Assembly: GCA_944364005.1 (NCBI GenBank) | Contig: CALVVW010000021.1 | Location: forward strand, 1 to 22,168 | Direction of reading: 5' to 3' | DNA length: 22,168 nt | Source of the DNA: an uncultured Bacilli bacterium | GTDB lineage: Bacteria; Bacillota_I; Bacilli_A; RF39; UBA660 | Shown here: positions 1 through 7,181 of the stretch, piece after piece | Position numbering within the stretch: position 1 is the stretch's first letter | Layout of the letters: each line of letters begins with the position of its first letter | Notes under the pieces: model-generated | What the model was told of the DNA's origin: nothing | Seen by the model: only the letters and a program-made list of their open reading frames with translations | Database searches by the model: none | Made by a program: the position numbers and the translations under genes

Positions 1-852
1 TACACATCTCCTGAGATTATTGTAAAACTTAGCGAATATAATAAGATTGCTAAAATGTTTGGAAATGATACTTTTACGTTAGAGGAAGATCAGTACATGA
101 TTATTGGTGATTATGAAAGTATGACAGCCTTAAGAGATGAAGCCCTAGCATTAAATACACCAGTAACAATCTATGGAAAAACATTAACACCTAAGTACAA
201 GAAAGTAAAAAATGGTTTTATCGAAATGTCTAGTAATCATATTACCGATGGAGTAATTGTAGTACCTGATAGTGTAGTGACCGTATCCGATGATTCTCCA
301 CAAATGGAATATGAGTGTATGGTTGCAAATTACAAGGCAAATGATGATAAAACTAGAGAAGAAATAGAAGCCGTATTTACAGATTCAACATATGAAGAGG
401 CTCATCCTGATATAACACTAGAAGGAACGAGTAAAATTGCAATCTATGATGCTAGTGTAGGTCTTGGTGCCATGATTACATTTATAGGACTATATTTAGG
501 AATTATTTTCTTAATATCATCTGCAGCCATATTGGCTTTAAAAGAACTATCAGAAAGTGTAGATAATTATACAAGATATAATATGTTAAGAAAAATAGGA
601 GCAACAGATAAACAATTGAACAGAGCCTTATTTAAACAAATAGCAATATTTTTCCTATTTCCATTAGTGCTTGCTGTAATTCATTCTATCTTTGGTATTC
701 AGTTTTGTATCTTCTTGCTAGAAACATTCGGAAAAGAACAAATGTTAGCAAGTGTCTTCATGACGATGATTTTCTTAATCATTATCTACGGAGGTTACTT
801 CTTAATTACTTACTACTGCAGTAAAAGTATTATAAAGGAAAAAAGAGTATGA
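1..852 (+). CDS. Bce-type (FtsX-like) ABC transporter permease, C-terminal part
   Basis: The frame is open from base 1, so the gene enters from outside the window; the first internal Met codon at 55 is not a real start. What is visible is the end of a large extracellular domain (up to about base 460) followed by the FtsX-like membrane core. A TM segment comes first, then the cytoplasmic stretch NMLRKIGATDKQLNRALFKQ, then two more TM helices and a basic tail. The Y-x-ML-x-KIGA stretch after a TM helix is typical of BceB-family permeases for peptide-antibiotic sensing and resistance. It resembles the end of the complete permease at 7171-9171 in design, so the region carries two such transporters. 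The stop TGA overlaps the ATG of a micro-ORF at 849. The partner ATPase is presumably upstream, outside the window. Confidence 0.88.
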   Translation, partial: YTSPEIIVKLSEYNKIAKMFGNDTFTLEEDQYMIIGDYESMTALRDEALALNTPVTIYGKTLTPKYKKVKNGFIEMSSNHITDGVIVVPDSVVTVSDDSPQMEYECMVANYKANDDKTREEIEAVFTDSTYEEAHPDITLEGTSKIAIYDASVGLGAMITFIGLYLGIIFLISSAAILALKELSESVDNYTRYNMLRKIGATDKQLNRALFKQIAIFFLFPLVLAVIHSIFGIQFCIFLLETFGKEQMLASVFMTMIFLIIIYGGYFLITYYCSKSIIKEKRV

Positions 853-968
853 TATTACAAATTAACTGGCAAGAACTGATGAATAGCCCTATAGTTATGA
901 TTTCACCATTAATATTTCTAGCTATCTTATTTATCGTACTTGCTGTTGTGAAAGGAGAAAAGGGTTAG
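849..968 (+). CDS. 39-aa single-pass membrane micro-protein overlapping the permease
   Basis: This ORF starts with an ATG that shares ATGA with the permease stop and ends with TAG at 966-968. A purine-rich stretch (aaaggaaaaaag) lies just upstream within the permease gene and could serve as a Shine-Dalgarno or support translational coupling. The product has a short polar N-terminus, one strongly hydrophobic segment (about residues 13-33) and a KGEKG tail, so it would be a single-pass membrane peptide. The terminator stem starts inside its last codons, so it would be the last gene of the transporter operon. I do not recognise a family. It could be a chance ORF; the ATGA overlap, the hydrophobic profile and the terminator right at its end argue for a gene. 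Confidence 0.5.
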   Translation: MILQINWQELMNSPIVMISPLIFLAILFIVLAVVKGEKG

Positions 969-985
969 GCTACTAATCCTTTTTC
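958..985 (+). terminator. Intrinsic terminator after the first ABC operon
   Basis: The arms are AAAAGGGTTAG (958-968) and CTAATCCTTTT (973-983), with a GCTA loop. This gives 11 pairs including one G-T, followed by a T-rich tail. The left arm contains the stop codon of the 39-aa ORF. The next gene starts only about 8 nt after the tail. Confidence 0.8.
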
Positions 986-992
986 TTATCTT

Positions 993-2075
993 ATGAATTA
1001 TTTATTAGCTATTAAAACTGCAGTAGTCATTTTTCCATTGTTAGCACTCATGATTACAGGACCATTTATATTATACCAGTATCATAAATTTGCATCGATT
1101 GAACCTCTAAAGACAATCCTTATTTATAGTTTTATCTTTTATCTACTATGTGCTTATTTCTTAGTTATTCTTCCTCTTCCAAAACTAGAAGATGTTATGA
1201 ACAATCCAGATTGGATGATTCAAACGGTTCCTTTTCACTTTATCATAGACTTCCTAAAAGAAACACCTTTGGTGTTATCAAGTCCAAAAACCTATATTCA
1301 AGCAATTCTGCATCCTTCTTTTTACGTCGTATTTTTTAATATATTATTATTTGTACCATTTGGTATGTTTTTAAGATATTATAAACACTTTTCAGTAAAG
1401 AAAGTATTCAAATACAGTCTATTATTAAGTGCATTCTTTGAGTTTACTCAGCTTACAAGACTATATGGAATATATCCCAAACCATACCGACTTTGTGATA
1501 TAGATGACTTACTATTAAATACCCTGGGTGGAGTAGTAGGTTATCTTTGGATGTTAGATTTAGAAAAAAGACTTCCTAAAAAAGAAGAATTAGAAAAACT
1601 TGCCTATAAAAAAGGAGAAAATGTTTCCCCGTTAAGAAGAATAACACTATTTTTTCTAGATTTATTTTTCTATGGTATCTTCACCATACTAGCAAAAGGA
1701 TGGCATCCTATATTAATTTTTATCGTATACTTTACAATTATTCCTATCTTCTATCACCATAAAACATTAGGTAGTGGTTTTCTAAATATAAAAATAACGA
1801 AAACAACAAACACAATTCTTTATTATCTTAGACCTTATTTTATTTATTGTTATTATTTGTTATTACCATACGGAATATTTTATATCGCAACCATAATAGG
1901 TCACTATATTTCTTCCTCTTCTGCAGCCATCATTTTCTACTTTTCTATTGTAATTATAGTATTTTTATTTTATCTAATGAATGGTTTCTTATTATTTATT
2001 CATAAATCAAGGTTTTATGATAGGCTTTTTTCTACGAAATTAGAAAGTACTATAAAAGAAAAACTGGTGAATTAA
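993..2075 (+). CDS. VanZ-RDD fusion membrane protein
   Basis: This is a 360-aa polytopic membrane protein. The N-terminal half (about residues 1-190) is a VanZ-like domain. It has FVPFG at 120-124, Glu150/Gln153 in a helix, and a D-x-DD-xxx-N-xx-GG signature around 169-180. From about residue 212 an RDD-like domain begins (RR near its start, a KTLGSGF-x-NIKI stretch, and YDRLF near the end). VanZ proteins are linked to teicoplanin resistance, but most family members have no proven reaction. VanZ-RDD fusions are known from Bacillota. The start is uncertain: ATG 993 follows the terminator at 985 directly and has no clear Shine-Dalgarno, and the same frame is closed upstream by the TAG at 966. 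A second VanZ domain occurs at 10655-11473, fused to an HTH domain instead. Confidence 0.85.
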   Translation: MNYLLAIKTAVVIFPLLALMITGPFILYQYHKFASIEPLKTILIYSFIFYLLCAYFLVILPLPKLEDVMNNPDWMIQTVPFHFIIDFLKETPLVLSSPKTYIQAILHPSFYVVFFNILLFVPFGMFLRYYKHFSVKKVFKYSLLLSAFFEFTQLTRLYGIYPKPYRLCDIDDLLLNTLGGVVGYLWMLDLEKRLPKKEELEKLAYKKGENVSPLRRITLFFLDLFFYGIFTILAKGWHPILIFIVYFTIIPIFYHHKTLGSGFLNIKITKTTNTILYYLRPYFIYCYYLLLPYGIFYIATIIGHYISSSSAAIIFYFSIVIIVFLFYLMNGFLLFIHKSRFYDRLFSTKLESTIKEKLVN

Positions 2076-2170
2076 AAAATCTACTGATAACAAAAGATTT
2101 GTTAAAGTATCATATACTAATACAAATTATCCATACTAATAAATATAAAATGGTAAAGTGCAACCATAAC

Positions 2171-2224
2171 TTGACAATATTCAACTAAAATTAGGTAGAA
2201 AAATAAAAGAAAACAAGGTATACT
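2171..2224 (+). promoter_or_regulatory. Candidate promoter region before the YfhO gene
   Basis: A perfect TTGACA (2171-2176) lies in the 216-bp gap before the next gene, but no good -10 sits 17 nt downstream; TAGAAA at 2196 has a 19-nt spacer. A separate TATACT (2219-2224) lacks a clear -35. One of these probably drives the YfhO-family gene. The gap otherwise holds a weak inverted repeat (AAATCT/AGATTT near 2080-2102) without a T-run, which I do not call a terminator. Confidence 0.3.
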
Positions 2225-2291
2225 AATCTTGATTCGTTTATAAAAACAAAGGAAAGGAAAACAAATACAACAAAGGAAGCAGTGTGATCTT

Positions 2292-4640
2292 ATGAAATGG
2301 TTAAAAAAACATAAACAAGATATTTTAGTATTACTATTATATAGCCTAATATATATCATAATTGTAGGAATACTTACCCGTGGAGAATTTGTTTTTGCAT
2401 CTACAACAGATTTTGAAATGCAACATTATATCTTTCCAGAATATTTTAGAAATTTATTTTATGATACCAAGGATTTATTTCCTGATTTTGCTTTAAATAT
2501 TGGTGGCGGGCAAAACATATATAATTTTTCATACTATGGTCTACTAAGTCCTATTATTTTACTTTCTTACTTCCTTCCTATGATACCAATGATTTATTAT
2601 TTAATAGGAGCAAGTTTTATCATAGTAGTATCATCCACATTTTTATTTTATAAGTTTTTATCCTCTCATCACTTTAAAACTTCTACTTGCATTATGGTAT
2701 CGCTACTTTTCTTATTTGCAACACCAATACTATATCATGCTAAAAGACACATCATGTTTATTAACTATTTTCCATTTTTAATACTAGGATTCTTTGGTAT
2801 AGATCATTTTATAAGTAAAAAAAGGATATTACTATTAACCATATCTATTACATTCATGATTTTTACTAGTTTTTATTATAGTGTATCAGGAATTATTGTC
2901 TTAATCATTTATGGTATTTATGAATTCTTAAAAAATCATTCTCCAAAGGAATTAGTAAAATTTTTATCTAGACTAGCAATACCATTTTTACTTGCAGTAT
3001 TAATTAGCGCTATTCTTTGGTTACCAACGGCATACACTTTACTTGCCGGTAGAGGAGAAGCGATAAAAGAAATAGAAAAATGGTTATTACTTACTCCAAA
3101 TCTTAAAATCCTATATTCAAGTTATGGTCCAGGAATTACACTATTAGAATTTATTTTACTAGGACTATTAGTATTTGATAAAGACCAAAGAAAACATACT
3201 AAGTATTTAGCACTATTCTTATTAATTATATTTTTAATACCACTATTTAACTTTATATTAAACGGAACATTATATATCAATACAAAATCATTAATTCCAT
3301 TTTTACCATTAGAACTATTATTAATTGCAATATGTTATGAAACTCTATTAAAAAATTATAAAAAACTAAAAATTTACTTAGTAATATCAACATGTCTTAT
3401 TACTGTGGCAGCAAGCGCAACAGATATGTTAATTCCAAAAGAAAAAGTAAACAGCAAAGAAGATAAAGACTACCAAAAATTAGTAGAAGAAATTACCAAA
3501 GAAGATCAAAGTTTTTATCGTATCGGGAATGAAACTTATACTTCATCTGCCTTAAACAGAGTATACTCCATGGATGAATACAAAAGTTCAGTATATTCTT
3601 CTACACAAAACAAATATTACCAAACCTGGGTACAAAGAGAACAAAAAAATAATGAAATCTATCGTAATAATATGATGTTGACACTATCTGGAGGAGTTTT
3701 ATCACAATCTATGATGGGAGAAAAATATATCATATCAAAAACTCCATTAAAAGATGGTTACCAATTAATCGATAAAAAGGGTGAGTTATTATTATATGAA
3801 AACGAACTTGCCTTACCAATTATCTATGCAACTAAAGATAGTTTATCAAAAGAAGAATACCAAAACTTAGAATATCCTAAAAATGTTATTGCAGCCTATA
3901 CGAAAGACATACTAGAGGATGATATTTTTGAAAAAGTAGAATTAGAAATCAAAGATATGAAAAATATAGAGTTAACGAAAGAGGAAGATGTCGTAAAAAT
4001 TAGAGCAGGAGCAAATGCTAAAATGACAGTAGTACCAGAAGAAGACTTAACAGATAAAGTATTATTTGTTACTTTTAAAAACAAGTTTAACCGTGGATGC
4101 CATCATGAAAAAAATGATCAAACGATAAAAATAAACCATATCAGTAATAAACTTACTTGTAGAACATGGAAGTATCACAATAATAATTATGTGTTTCATT
4201 ATATCTTGCTATCTCCAGAAGAATTAGAAATCACATTTTCAGAAGCTTATTATAAGTTAGGAGAAATAGAAGTTGTTGCGATACCTAAAAGTATATTAGA
4301 AGAAAGACAAGAAGAAATTACACCAGTAAAAATAATGAAAGAAGAAACCAAAGGAAATAAAATAACTGGAGAAATAGAAGTAGCAGAAAAACAAAATCTA
4401 GAAATTGCGATTCCTTATGATGAAGGTTTTACTATCTTAGTAGATGGTAAGAAGCAAGACTATCAAAAAAGCCTTCAAAATGGTATGACATTAGAAATAG
4501 AAAAAGGAAAACATAAAATAGAAATTACATATGAGGCTCCTTGGAAAAACATCGCAACCATAATATCTATTTTTGGAATAGTTTTATTATTGGGAATCTG
4601 TATTTGGGATTATAAAAATGTTAAAAAGGTATATAAATAG
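2292..4640 (+). CDS. YfhO-family polytopic membrane protein
   Basis: This 782-aa protein has an N-terminal block of roughly a dozen TM helices (residues about 10-380), a large extracytoplasmic C-terminal part rich in Lys and Glu, and a final TM helix near residues 755-775. The early loop with TTDFEMQHYIFPEY and then GGGQNIYNFSYYGLLSP is typical of YfhO proteins, which have a GT-C-like fold. The C-terminal stretch ending in EITYEAPW before the last helix also fits the family. In Bacillus subtilis, YfhO works with CsbB and GtcA in glycosylating cell-wall teichoic acid polymers; a similar lipid-linked sugar transfer role is likely here but not shown. Length is close to the family norm. An AGGAAG sits about 12 nt upstream of the ATG. 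No transmembrane-flippase or CsbB-like partner is in the window. Confidence 0.85.
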   Translation: MKWLKKHKQDILVLLLYSLIYIIIVGILTRGEFVFASTTDFEMQHYIFPEYFRNLFYDTKDLFPDFALNIGGGQNIYNFSYYGLLSPIILLSYFLPMIPMIYYLIGASFIIVVSSTFLFYKFLSSHHFKTSTCIMVSLLFLFATPILYHAKRHIMFINYFPFLILGFFGIDHFISKKRILLLTISITFMIFTSFYYSVSGIIVLIIYGIYEFLKNHSPKELVKFLSRLAIPFLLAVLISAILWLPTAYTLLAGRGEAIKEIEKWLLLTPNLKILYSSYGPGITLLEFILLGLLVFDKDQRKHTKYLALFLLIIFLIPLFNFILNGTLYINTKSLIPFLPLELLLIAICYETLLKNYKKLKIYLVISTCLITVAASATDMLIPKEKVNSKEDKDYQKLVEEITKEDQSFYRIGNETYTSSALNRVYSMDEYKSSVYSSTQNKYYQTWVQREQKNNEIYRNNMMLTLSGGVLSQSMMGEKYIISKTPLKDGYQLIDKKGELLLYENELALPIIYATKDSLSKEEYQNLEYPKNVIAAYTKDILEDDIFEKVELEIKDMKNIELTKEEDVVKIRAGANAKMTVVPEEDLTDKVLFVTFKNKFNRGCHHEKNDQTIKINHISNKLTCRTWKYHNNNYVFHYILLSPEELEITFSEAYYKLGEIEVVAIPKSILEERQEEITPVKIMKEETKGNKITGEIEVAEKQNLEIAIPYDEGFTILVDGKKQDYQKSLQNGMTLEIEKGKHKIEITYEAPWKNIATIISIFGIVLLLGICIWDYKNVKKVYK

Positions 4641-4651
4641 TATTCAAGGAA

Positions 4652-4660
4652 TGTTATAAT
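4652..4660 (+). promoter_or_regulatory. Extended -10 promoter for the 332-aa gene
   Basis: TG-T-TATAAT is a perfect extended -10. The -35 region (TATAAA near 4632) is weak, as is usual for extended -10 promoters. The transcript would start just before the AAAGGAGG ribosome binding site at about 4671. Confidence 0.65.
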
Positions 4661-4683
4661 AACAAACAGAAAGGAGGAATATT

Positions 4684-5682
4684 ATGGAACAAAAAGCCCT
4701 AGCAGAAGTTAAAGTGGTTGATGTTATGGCAATAAGTTCAGTTTTAGATCAGTTTGATAGTTTTAATCAAAACTTAAAAGAATTAACAACAAGATATAAT
4801 ATGAAGGATATTATATATTATTTGAAAAAAGCAATTAGAGGAGAAACTACAATCTTTAGAAAACGAGGAGTTTATCAGTTCTATCAAGAAAATAAAGATA
4901 CAGTAGATACTATTGATAAAAATTCTGATATCTTTGCGTTTCTTTCACTTAATTATGATGATGATGGAACAATCAAACCATACTTATATTATTATTACAG
5001 TTATTTATTGAATCATAAAAATCAAAAGGAACAAATTCAGACGTTGCTGCAAAGATTAAATGAGTTAGATATTAAAGAAATTGCAATGAATAAAGATTTA
5101 GATCTTACTCAGGAAGAATATCAGTTCGAAAGTTGGCAGTGTCATTCAGTTTTATATCCTGTTGTATATTTAGAAAATATGGAAATACTTCCTAATTATG
5201 AAAAAGATGTTATCAGATATCGTTCTAAAGGTTCAAATTATAAGTTGCTGATAGGCAACGAACGATATGCTTATATAAAAAATAGGATTTTTGTAAAGAA
5301 TTTAACCTTTCCTGTAGAAAGTTTGCCACAGTCTGTTTGTTGGAAGTCAATTCAAGATTATATTTTAAAACTAGCAGAAAGTACAAAAGAATCTAAAAAA
5401 GCTCTTAGAAATTCGGTGGATTTAAATGTTGGTCTGCAAGATTTAGATGCGCAAATGGCAGATACATGTAATACTTTTACTAGAATTGATGAAGTAAATA
5501 GTAAACCAGAATTAGTCGCTGCCCTAACACAGATACAAACTGGTATCGCTGCACTATATGGTATTAAAAGAGACTATGAGGCAGAAATAACAATAGAGAA
5601 TCCATCTCTATCTCAACAAACAATAAAAGAAGAAACAAAACAATATGTAAAAAGACGAGATAGTATGATAGATATTGATTAA
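4684..5682 (+). CDS. Hypothetical soluble protein, 332 aa
   Basis: I do not recognise this family. The gene has its own extended -10 promoter and a very strong AAAGGAGG ribosome binding site 5-6 nt before the ATG, so it is a real, probably well-translated gene. The protein has no signal peptide or TM segment. It contains a Tyr cluster (PYLYYYYSYLL, about residues 99-109), a mixed middle part with many aromatic residues (about 130-225), and an amphipathic helical C-terminal third (about 230-300) rich in Ala, Leu and Gln that could form a coiled coil. The end (KEETKQYVKRRDSM) is charged. There is no nuclease, kinase or DNA-binding motif that I can name. It sits between the YfhO gene and a separately promoted ASCH gene, so context gives no strong clue. 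Confidence 0.75.
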   Translation: MEQKALAEVKVVDVMAISSVLDQFDSFNQNLKELTTRYNMKDIIYYLKKAIRGETTIFRKRGVYQFYQENKDTVDTIDKNSDIFAFLSLNYDDDGTIKPYLYYYYSYLLNHKNQKEQIQTLLQRLNELDIKEIAMNKDLDLTQEEYQFESWQCHSVLYPVVYLENMEILPNYEKDVIRYRSKGSNYKLLIGNERYAYIKNRIFVKNLTFPVESLPQSVCWKSIQDYILKLAESTKESKKALRNSVDLNVGLQDLDAQMADTCNTFTRIDEVNSKPELVAALTQIQTGIAALYGIKRDYEAEITIENPSLSQQTIKEETKQYVKRRDSMIDID

Positions 5683-5711
5683 TCAAAAGTAAAAATTAAC
5701 TAAAAATACAG

Positions 5712-5717
5712 TATAAT
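5712..5717 (+). promoter_or_regulatory. -10 element for the ASCH gene
   Basis: A perfect TATAAT lies 20 nt before the start codon and just ahead of the GAGGTGA ribosome binding site (5725-5731). The position for a -35 (about 5689) reads GTAAAA, which is poor. The leader would be very short. Confidence 0.5.
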
Positions 5718-5736
5718 ATAGTCGAGGTGAAGTAAA

Positions 5737-6069
5737 ATGCAACATAAAATGAAACTTTTAGAAAAGCCATTTAATAATATATTAGATGGTAGTAAAGAAA
5801 TAGAATTTAGATTATATGATGACAAAAGAAAAAAAGTTCAGATTGGAGATACGATCGAGTTTTCTAAATTACCAGAATTAGTTGAAAAACTAAATGTAGA
5901 AGTTGTAGACTTATATCAATATCCTACCTTTAAGGAACTATTTATGCAATTAGGATATCATGACGAAGAGTTGGATAAAAAAGTAGAAGGAATGTATTCG
6001 ATATATACGAAAGAACAAGAACAAAAGAATGGAGTCCTTGGAATAAAGGTAAAAAAATTAAGAAAATAA
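5737..6069 (+). CDS. ASCH-domain protein
   Basis: This is a 110-aa single-domain protein of the ASCH (ASC-1 homology, PUA-like beta-barrel) superfamily. The diagnostic G-x-K-x-x-E-x-R motif is present as GSKEIEFR at residues 18-25. It is followed by the usual RKKVQIGDTIEF strand (31-42), where the domain sets a 'properties of the ligand' loop. ASCH proteins are thought to bind RNA or modified nucleotides; some bacterial members hydrolyse N4-acetylcytidine. The Lys/Glu/Arg cluster is conserved here, so a binding or catalytic pocket is plausible, but the substrate is unknown. The gene is monocistronic: its own -10 at 5712, ribosome binding site GAGGTGA, and a terminator 15 nt after the stop. 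Confidence 0.85.
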   Translation: MQHKMKLLEKPFNNILDGSKEIEFRLYDDKRKKVQIGDTIEFSKLPELVEKLNVEVVDLYQYPTFKELFMQLGYHDEELDKKVEGMYSIYTKEQEQKNGVLGIKVKKLRK

Positions 6070-6083
6070 AATTATAAAACTTG

Positions 6084-6117
6084 AAAAATTACAGAGACCA
6101 AAACTCTGTAGTTTTTT
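6084..6117 (+). terminator. Intrinsic terminator after the ASCH gene
   Basis: The core stem is TACAGAG/CTCTGTA with a 7-nt loop (ACCAAAA). It is extended by A-T pairs on both sides of a T-G pair and followed by GTTTTTTC. Confidence 0.85.
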
Positions 6118-6228
6118 CTTTTGCAACCAATTCTTTCACGAAAGCAACTAAAACGTGATAGAAAAGAAAGATAAAATATAGTATTACTAGAAATATAACA
6201 AAACTGTAAGATTATATCAGCATCTTCT

Positions 6229-6246
6229 TTGCTATACTGATAGCAA
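6229..6246 (+). promoter_or_regulatory. Promoter with inverted repeat over the -10 of the transporter operon
   Basis: TG-C-TATACT (6230-6238) is an extended -10 about 35 nt before the 65-aa gene. It lies inside a perfect 7-bp inverted repeat, TTGCTAT-ACTG-ATAGCAA. A dyad over the -10 is a plausible operator, for example for a repressor or response regulator. The rest of the gap (6118-6228) has only small dyads (CTTTC-AC-GAAAG at 6133-6144). Confidence 0.55.
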
Positions 6247-6271
6247 GAAAGGAACAAAAAGGAGTGATACT

Positions 6272-6469
6272 ATGTCAAGTTTTAATGTTTTAGGATTAAA
6301 AGTAACAATACTATTATTAATTATACTGGTACCGTGTATTATAATAGGAGGTATGATTTCTTTATGTTCTTTTCTAAAAGAAAAAATTAGTGAAATAAAG
6401 GACGGGATGCAAAGTGCCAAAAACACTAGAGGTAAAAAATCTAAAAAAGTATTATGGAACGAAAAATAA
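6272..6469 (+). CDS. 65-aa single-pass membrane protein leading the BceAB-like operon
   Basis: The AAAGGAG ribosome binding site at about 6258-6264 and the promoter just upstream support expression. The product has a short N-terminus, one TM helix (about residues 9-34, containing PCIIIGG) and a cytoplasmic amphipathic, strongly basic tail with KNTRGKKSKK near the end. I know no family for it. Its last 56 nt overlap the start of the ATPase gene at 6414 in a different frame, so the ATPase initiates from inside it. Translation of this ORF is probably coupled to that of the transporter. It could be a small regulator or subunit of the transporter; it may also just be a leader ORF that sets ATPase translation. 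Confidence 0.65.
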   Translation: MSSFNVLGLKVTILLLIILVPCIIIGGMISLCSFLKEKISEIKDGMQSAKNTRGKKSKKVLWNEK

Positions 6470-7181
6470 TATAACGAAAGCAGTAAATGACTTATCTTTA
6501 GAAGTAGAGAAGGGTGAATTTACCGCTATCATGGGAGCATCAGGCTCTGGTAAAACAACACTACTAAATTGTATTTCGACAATTGACGAAGTAACTAGTG
6601 GACATATCTTTGTAAGTGGTAAAGATATTACAGAAGTAAAAGAAAAAGATCTAGCAAAATTTCGAAGAGAAAATTTAGGTTTTATCTTCCAAGACTTTAA
6701 TTTATTAGATACGTTGACAATCTCTGAAAATATCTCTCTTGCTTTAATAATTAATAAAGAAGATGTAAATAAAGTAGAAGAAAAAGTAACAAAGATTGCA
6801 GAAAAATTAGGAATTAAAGAAATTCTAAATAAATATCCCTACGAAGTATCCGGTGGTCAAAAACAACGTTGTGCTTGTGCTAGAGCTTTAATCAATCAAC
6901 CAGAATTAATACTTGCTGATGAACCAACGGGAGCTCTAGATTCCAAAAGTAGCAGAATGTTACTAGAGACTATGGATGAGATGAACGAAAAATTAAATGC
7001 TACTATCTTAATGGTTACTCATGACTCTTTCAGTGCTAGCTTTTGCAGTCGAGTATTATTCTTAAAAGATGGAAAAATATTTAATGAGATAAGAAGAGGA
7101 GAAAAGTCTAGAAAAGAGTTTTTTAATGAGATATTAGATGTATTAACATTACTAGGTGGAGATGTCGCAAGTGTTAAGTAA
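6414..7181 (+). CDS. Bce-type ABC transporter ATP-binding protein
   Basis: This 255-aa ATPase has all expected motifs: Walker A GASGSGKT (41-48), Q-loop Gln93, signature VSGGQ (145-149), Walker B ILADEP (166-171, catalytic Glu170) and switch His203 (VTHD). The stretch FRRENLGFIFQDFNLLDTLT is typical of the MacB/LolD/BceA group, which power FtsX-like permeases that remove peptide antibiotics or their lipid targets from the membrane. The start is GTG 6414, giving PKTLEVKNLKKYYGTK, a normal N-terminus for the family; an AAGGA lies about 11 nt upstream. The gene overlaps the 65-aa gene by 56 nt and the permease gene by about 11 nt, so the three form one operon. Confidence 0.93.
   Translation: MPKTLEVKNLKKYYGTKNNITKAVNDLSLEVEKGEFTAIMGASGSGKTTLLNCISTIDEVTSGHIFVSGKDITEVKEKDLAKFRRENLGFIFQDFNLLDTLTISENISLALIINKEDVNKVEEKVTKIAEKLGIKEILNKYPYEVSGGQKQRCACARALINQPELILADEPTGALDSKSSRMLLETMDEMNEKLNATILMVTHDSFSASFCSRVLFLKDGKIFNEIRRGEKSRKEFFNEILDVLTLLGGDVASVK

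Noticed and set aside
849..2075. Stop-codon readthrough joining the 39-aa ORF to the VanZ-RDD gene
   Set aside because: The two ORFs are in the same frame with only the TAG at 966 between them, and the VanZ start has a poor ribosome binding site. But a terminator hairpin with a T-run lies right at the stop, and there is no readthrough context; coincidence is more likely.
2117..2359. Small - strand ORF across the gap before the YfhO gene
   Set aside because: It overlaps the start of a clear + strand gene, has a Cys/Phe-rich composition expected from reverse-strand AT-rich DNA, and no ribosome binding site was seen.
6272..7181. Programmed frameshift fusing the 65-aa membrane protein to the ATPase
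   Set aside because: The overlap contains A6 runs, but the change needed is +1, not the usual -1, and the ATPase has its own GTG start giving a normal family N-terminus.
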